From the NCBI GenBank assembly GCA_964603595.1, contig CAZRVN010000002.1, positions 124,001-188,000 on the forward strand: a DNA stretch of 64,000 nt, read 5' to 3'. This document shows positions 60,310-64,000 of the stretch, one piece after another. Position 1 is the stretch's first letter. Each line of letters opens with the position of its first letter. Both the position numbers and the translations under genes were made by a program. This DNA is from JAQVEM01 sp964603595 (GTDB lineage: Bacteria > Actinomycetota > Humimicrobiia > Humimicrobiales > Humimicrobiaceae). The notes below the pieces were generated by a model. The model made no database searches and had not been told where the DNA came from. It saw only the letters and a list, made by a program, of their open reading frames with translations.

Positions 60310-61455
60310 ATGGGTAAGATACAAGTAGCTATAATTGATAGAGAAGTAGATAACATAGATAAGGTAAGATATTTGCTTGAAAAATTTCCAGATCTGGAAA
60401 TTACAAGAACGGGTACGGACCTTGGTGATTTGGAAGTTCTGCTTACTGAAAGGAAGCCCTGTTTAATCTGGGTAGGTCCGGCATATAAACTCAATGATAT
60501 TGAACGTCTTCTGATGACATATCGTTCCAGTCTCTATTTTGTCAAAATAATTTTACTGGCAAGAGGAATGTCAGCTGAGCTGCTGAAGAAGGCTTTGAAA
60601 CTAAATATACACGATGTTCTTGAAATACCTTTTAGCTATGGTGATATGAAAGAAGCAATTGAGCGGGCGGGGAAAAGCCTGTTGCAGGAGGATACAGGGG
60701 AAAGGGGGGAAAGAAAAGTAGCTCACAGACGAGTTACTGTTTTTGGGACCAAAGGAGGAGTAGGCAAATCTTTTATCTCTGTTAATCTTGCTGTTGGTCT
60801 TATAGATAGTGCCAAGAAAAAAGTTTCTATTTTTGATACAAATTATCAATTCGGCGATATAGCTTTGATGTTAAATCTTAATCCGAAATATTCAGTTTAT
60901 GACATACTTCCTGTTATTAATGAGCTGGACCCAAAAGTTCTGCATGACTTTTTGACCACTCACAGTTCGGGGCTGAGAGTACTCCCGGCACCGCTTGATT
61001 TATCCAAGGGTACAGGGATAAATAGTAAAGTTACCATGAAGATTCTGGAAAACCTGTCGCAAATAAGTGACTACACAATTGTGGATACTGCATCTTATTT
61101 CTCGGATGATATTTTAGATATTCTCAGGGATACAGATTATCTCTGTATTGTAACAAGTAAGGATACACCAAGCATAAAAAATTTGAAAATTGCATTACAG
61201 ATGCTGGACCAGTTGAAATTCCCAAGAGAAAACATATATGTAATTCTTAACCGCGCGGATAGTAAGGTTGGTATCACTCTGGAAGAGATTGAACAGACCA
61301 TACAGAGGAAAGTAGATGTGGCTATTCCCAGCGATAGGATAGTGCCAATATCTGTAAATAAAGGGATACCGGTAATTTTGGACGCGCCGCGCTCTGCAGT
61401 GGCAAAAAGTATACATAAGCTTGTTAAACTTATATCTGATTCAAAAAAAAGGTAG
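60310..61455 (+). CDS. tadZ: Tad pilus localisation ATPase TadZ/CpaE
   Basis: I choose ATG 60310 (MGKIQVAIIDREVDN) with AAAGG upstream, since the frame upstream lies inside cpaB. About 381 residues: an atypical receiver-like domain (1-120, VAIIDREVDNIDKVRYLLEK), then a ParA/MinD ATPase with GTKGGVGKS (146-154). TVDTASYFSDD corresponds to switch II, here IVDTASYFSDD. It places the Tad machine at the pole in other bacteria. Confidence 0.93.
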   Translation: MGKIQVAIIDREVDNIDKVRYLLEKFPDLEITRTGTDLGDLEVLLTERKPCLIWVGPAYKLNDIERLLMTYRSSLYFVKIILLARGMSAELLKKALKLNIHDVLEIPFSYGDMKEAIERAGKSLLQEDTGERGERKVAHRRVTVFGTKGGVGKSFISVNLAVGLIDSAKKKVSIFDTNYQFGDIALMLNLNPKYSVYDILPVINELDPKVLHDFLTTHSSGLRVLPAPLDLSKGTGINSKVTMKILENLSQISDYTIVDTASYFSDDILDILRDTDYLCIVTSKDTPSIKNLKIALQMLDQLKFPRENIYVILNRADSKVGITLEEIEQTIQRKVDVAIPSDRIVPISVNKGIPVILDAPRSAVAKSIHKLVKLISDSKKR

Positions 61456-61518
61456 CAGAAATAGTAATTATTAATTATAGGATTGCAAATTTCTGAGCTT
61501 GAAGGATAGTGATCGTTA

Positions 61519-62883
61519 ATGGACCTGGAAGAAAAAATTAAAAAGATGGAAAATATCAACAATGGGACTAAAAATGAACCTTATAAGAAAAAGGATAAAG
61601 AAAGTGTTGCCCGGTCTTCACAGATAAATACGATAAAAAAAGAAATACACCAGGAGCTGGTAGAGAGACTTTCAGATGTAATATACAGGAAAAATATCGG
61701 TGATGCCGAATTAAGTCTAAGGGTAAGGGGTGAAGTCCAGAGGATATTAAAAAAAAATGCCTATCCTCTCACAAGTGAGGAAAAGAGTGCTGTAATAAAT
61801 GATTTCATAAATGATGTAACAGGTTACGGTCCTATAGAAGAGTTTTTAAAAGATGATGATATAACTGAAGTTATGGTTAATAATCCCAAAAAAATATATA
61901 TAGAGAAATTTGGTAAGATTTACCGAACGAATAAGATATTTCTTGATGAAGCTCATTTAATGCAGATAATAAATAAAATTGTCAGCCGGGTAGGAAGAAG
62001 AGTTGATGAGTCTTCACCCTATGTTGATGCAAGACTCCCCGATGGTTCAAGGGTAAATGTAATTATTCACCCCCTGGTTTTAAATGGGCCAACGATTACT
62101 ATAAGAAAATTTTCTGCTGAACCTTTCACTATTGAAGACCTTGTAGGAATGGGCACCTGCACGCAAAAAGTAGCTGATTTTCTTGAAGGATGTATAAGGG
62201 GCAGGATGAATATCATTTGTTCAGGAGGAACAGGTACTGGAAAAACTACAACACTAAATGTCCTATCTTCCTTTATTCCGAGCAGTGAGAGGATAATCAC
62301 TATTGAAGATGCTGCTGAGCTCAAGTTGAACCAATCGAATGTTGTACGTCTGGAGGCAAGACCTCCAAATATTGAAGGAAAGGGAGAAGTAACTATAAGA
62401 GATCTGGTCAGAAATGCACTACGTATGAGACCGGATCGTATAATTATAGGAGAAGTAAGGGGAGGCGAAGCTCTGGATATGCTTCAGGCAATGAATACCG
62501 GCCATGATGGAAGTTTAAGTACTGTCCATGCAAATTCTCCAAGAGATGTACTGTCACGTCTGGAAACCATGGTTTTAATGGCAGGGATAGATATACCAAT
62601 GAAAGCGATAAGAGAGCAAATTTCATCTGCAATAAATCTTATAGTGCATATGAACAGGTTAAAAGACGGGACCAGGAGATTTACAAAAGTAACAGAAGTC
62701 CAGGGTATGGAAGGAGACATAATCACTTTAGAGGATTTATTCGTATTTGACTATATGGGCGTAGATGAAGAGGGAAGATTTAAGGGTAGGATTAAATCAA
62801 CCGGAATGAGACCTGGATTTATTAAGAAACTGAATAATATTGGCATTGATTTACCGGGTGGGATATTTAAAAGAGAAACTTAG
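61519..62883 (+). CDS. cpaF: Tad secretion ATPase CpaF/TadA
   Basis: 454 residues, type II/IV secretion ATPase driving pilus assembly. Walker A GGTGTGKTT (236-244), the Asp box around IITIEDAAELKL, the GEVRGGEALDMLQAMNTGHD region (Walker B, with E for catalysis) and the His box STVHANSP. The N-terminal linker (1-70) is lysine-rich. Complete. Confidence 0.96.
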   Translation: MDLEEKIKKMENINNGTKNEPYKKKDKESVARSSQINTIKKEIHQELVERLSDVIYRKNIGDAELSLRVRGEVQRILKKNAYPLTSEEKSAVINDFINDVTGYGPIEEFLKDDDITEVMVNNPKKIYIEKFGKIYRTNKIFLDEAHLMQIINKIVSRVGRRVDESSPYVDARLPDGSRVNVIIHPLVLNGPTITIRKFSAEPFTIEDLVGMGTCTQKVADFLEGCIRGRMNIICSGGTGTGKTTTLNVLSSFIPSSERIITIEDAAELKLNQSNVVRLEARPPNIEGKGEVTIRDLVRNALRMRPDRIIIGEVRGGEALDMLQAMNTGHDGSLSTVHANSPRDVLSRLETMVLMAGIDIPMKAIREQISSAINLIVHMNRLKDGTRRFTKVTEVQGMEGDIITLEDLFVFDYMGVDEEGRFKGRIKSTGMRPGFIKKLNNIGIDLPGGIFKRET

Positions 62884-63037
62884 TTACAAATATAAATTCA
62901 GAAGCTGCCGGTAAAACTGGGATACAGTTAAGTTATAATACTGTAGTCTTAAATAAAAAAGGATAAATAATTATCTTTATTTGGTAAAGACAGAAGTAAT
63001 AATTAGATTATTATCTAAAATAAATTTTACTTTCAAA

Positions 63038-64000
63038 ATGTGTAAATTTTTTACATTTTTAAGCATAAAAAAGCAATTAAGATATTTATTATTAAGTATC
63101 ATATTCTTGATTATTATTTTTTCCATGGTCTTTATTTCCCCACTGCCGGCTTATGCCCAGGAGTCCGGGGATATTTTAATAAAAAATATTGACTTTGATT
63201 ATTACCCCAAGATAGATATCTATATCAACTTTGAGGAAGATTCACTACTGGAATCTACAAATTTAGAACAGGAAAATTTTATTGTGCTGGAGAATGGAAA
63301 AAACGTAAGCAACCTTTCGGTTAAAGCACTGGGTGAGATAGCCGAGCCAATAGGGGTAGTTCTGGCAATAGATACAAGCGGAAGCATGGAAGGAGAGCCC
63401 ATTAAAGATGCTATTAGCGCGGTGTCCCTTTTTGTGGATGAGATGAGGGAAATAGATAAAACTGCGGCATTAAGTTTTGCTGACAGTGTTATTATCCATT
63501 CAGGTTTTACTTCAGACCATAATAAATTAGAGGATTCTATCTCAGGGATAGAGGCAGAGGGGGATACTTCCCTGTTTGACGGTATTTATGCAGCCTGTGA
63601 TTTGTTCAGGGGCGGAGAGATTATAAAACACGGGTACCTGATAGTGTTATCAGATGGGGCTGATACTGCAAGCAGTCATACTGCCGAGGAGGTTATTGAA
63701 AGAGCAAAACAGGAAGAAGTAAGCATATATTCAATAGCATTACTTTCACCGGAATATGACCCTGAGAATATTAGATATATTTCGGAAAGCACAGGTGGCG
63801 AGCTGCTGACTGCAGTGGATTCTGAAGAACTTGAGGAGCTTTATAAAAAAATATCAAGGAGAATAACAAATCAGTATAAAATATCCTATACAAGTCTCTG
63901 GCCAAATGCTGAAAATATAGAAATAAGTGTTGATGTAGAGAAAATGGATATTTCCAGTTCTGCTTCAGTGGGTTATGAAAATCCATATTATTCTTCACCT
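63038..64000 (+). CDS. Secreted/membrane VWA-domain protein of the Tad locus (partial)
   Basis: Translated by hand from ATG 63038; 321 residues visible before the right edge. Signal peptide: MCKFFTFLSIKKQLR, a long hydrophobic stretch, and AYA before QESGD. A VWA domain (about 100-280) with a perfect MIDAS start DTSGSMEG and DGADTA as a later metal-loop. In actinobacterial and Chloroflexi-like Tad loci a VWA domain is fused in front of TadB; the missing C-terminus might be TadB. This is inference from context. Confidence 0.85.
   Translation, partial: MCKFFTFLSIKKQLRYLLLSIIFLIIIFSMVFISPLPAYAQESGDILIKNIDFDYYPKIDIYINFEEDSLLESTNLEQENFIVLENGKNVSNLSVKALGEIAEPIGVVLAIDTSGSMEGEPIKDAISAVSLFVDEMREIDKTAALSFADSVIIHSGFTSDHNKLEDSISGIEAEGDTSLFDGIYAACDLFRGGEIIKHGYLIVLSDGADTASSHTAEEVIERAKQEEVSIYSIALLSPEYDPENIRYISESTGGELLTAVDSEELEELYKKISRRITNQYKISYTSLWPNAENIEISVDVEKMDISSSASVGYENPYYSSP

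Overview
The window is AT-rich (GC in the mid-30s percent by eye) and reads as a chromosomal stretch of a strictly anaerobic bacterium. Supporting signs are a T-box leader, many ferredoxin-type Fe-S proteins, a methylene-THF reductase pair (metV-metF) of the Wood-Ljungdahl methyl branch, a CooT-type nickel protein, a large ion-pumping Mrp/complex-I-like operon, and no oxygen respiration genes. The gene order rho-rpmE-thyX-DUF1385-prfA-prmC and the Tad locus with a VWA protein fit Gram-positive-like or deep-branching phyla (Firmicutes, Actinomycetota or Atribacterota-like). I cannot place it more precisely from sequence alone.

Layout. 1-2033 (minus): partial ddl and an aminotransferase. 2198-4899: a GNAT protein, then two decayed exported-protein genes, one with a frameshifted signal peptide and one with an in-frame stop. 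5020-6756: a Trp-type T-box and trpB2. 7312-15479: the translation/termination block (rho, rpmE, thyX, DUF1385, prfA, prmC), interrupted by a GAF-GGDEF gene that carries a perfect 501-bp tandem duplication. 15715-17022: an ArsB/NhaD-type permease. 17477-28413: thirteen genes in the order of archaeal Mbx/Mbs, ending in an unusual NuoI-GltD fusion. 28628-28704: initiator tRNA. 29108-37692: lipoprotein, ymdB, tilS-hpt-ftsH, and a folate block (folE, folP, a folB-folK fusion).

37896-44517 is a cluster of Mrp/MinD ATPases, two NifX-like proteins, DUF134, DUF5320 proteins, a radical SAM protein and a frameshifted DUF2099 gene. It looks like an uncharacterised Fe-S or metallocofactor handling system. 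It is followed by an MBL hydrolase, metV, metF and an ABCE1-like two-cluster ferredoxin (44727-47519). 47625-53104 (minus) holds small redox, nickel and stress genes (trmO, cooT-like, methyltransferase, OsmC, groES, glutaredoxin fusion, ferredoxin, FeS-DUF5320, DUF1638). 53278-56830: a flavin disulfide reductase-like gene that appears to start at ATT, a J-domain protein, a methyltransferase and a DUF89 protein. 57037-64000: a structured leader RNA with a strong terminator, then the Tad/Flp pilus operon (flp, tadE, tadG-like, cpaB, tadZ, cpaF, and a VWA protein running off the right edge).

Working together: folate biosynthesis and MetVF supply and use one-carbon carriers; the Mbx-like complex would couple low-potential electrons or NAD(P)H to ion pumping; and the MinD/NifX/DUF5320 cluster with the FeS-domain proteins plausibly matures or guards metal centres used by that metabolism. 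The last statement is inference. The most novel-looking items are the NuoI-GltD fusion complex, the MinD/NifX/DUF134/DUF5320 cluster and the pseudoknot-plus-terminator RNA ahead of the pilus operon.
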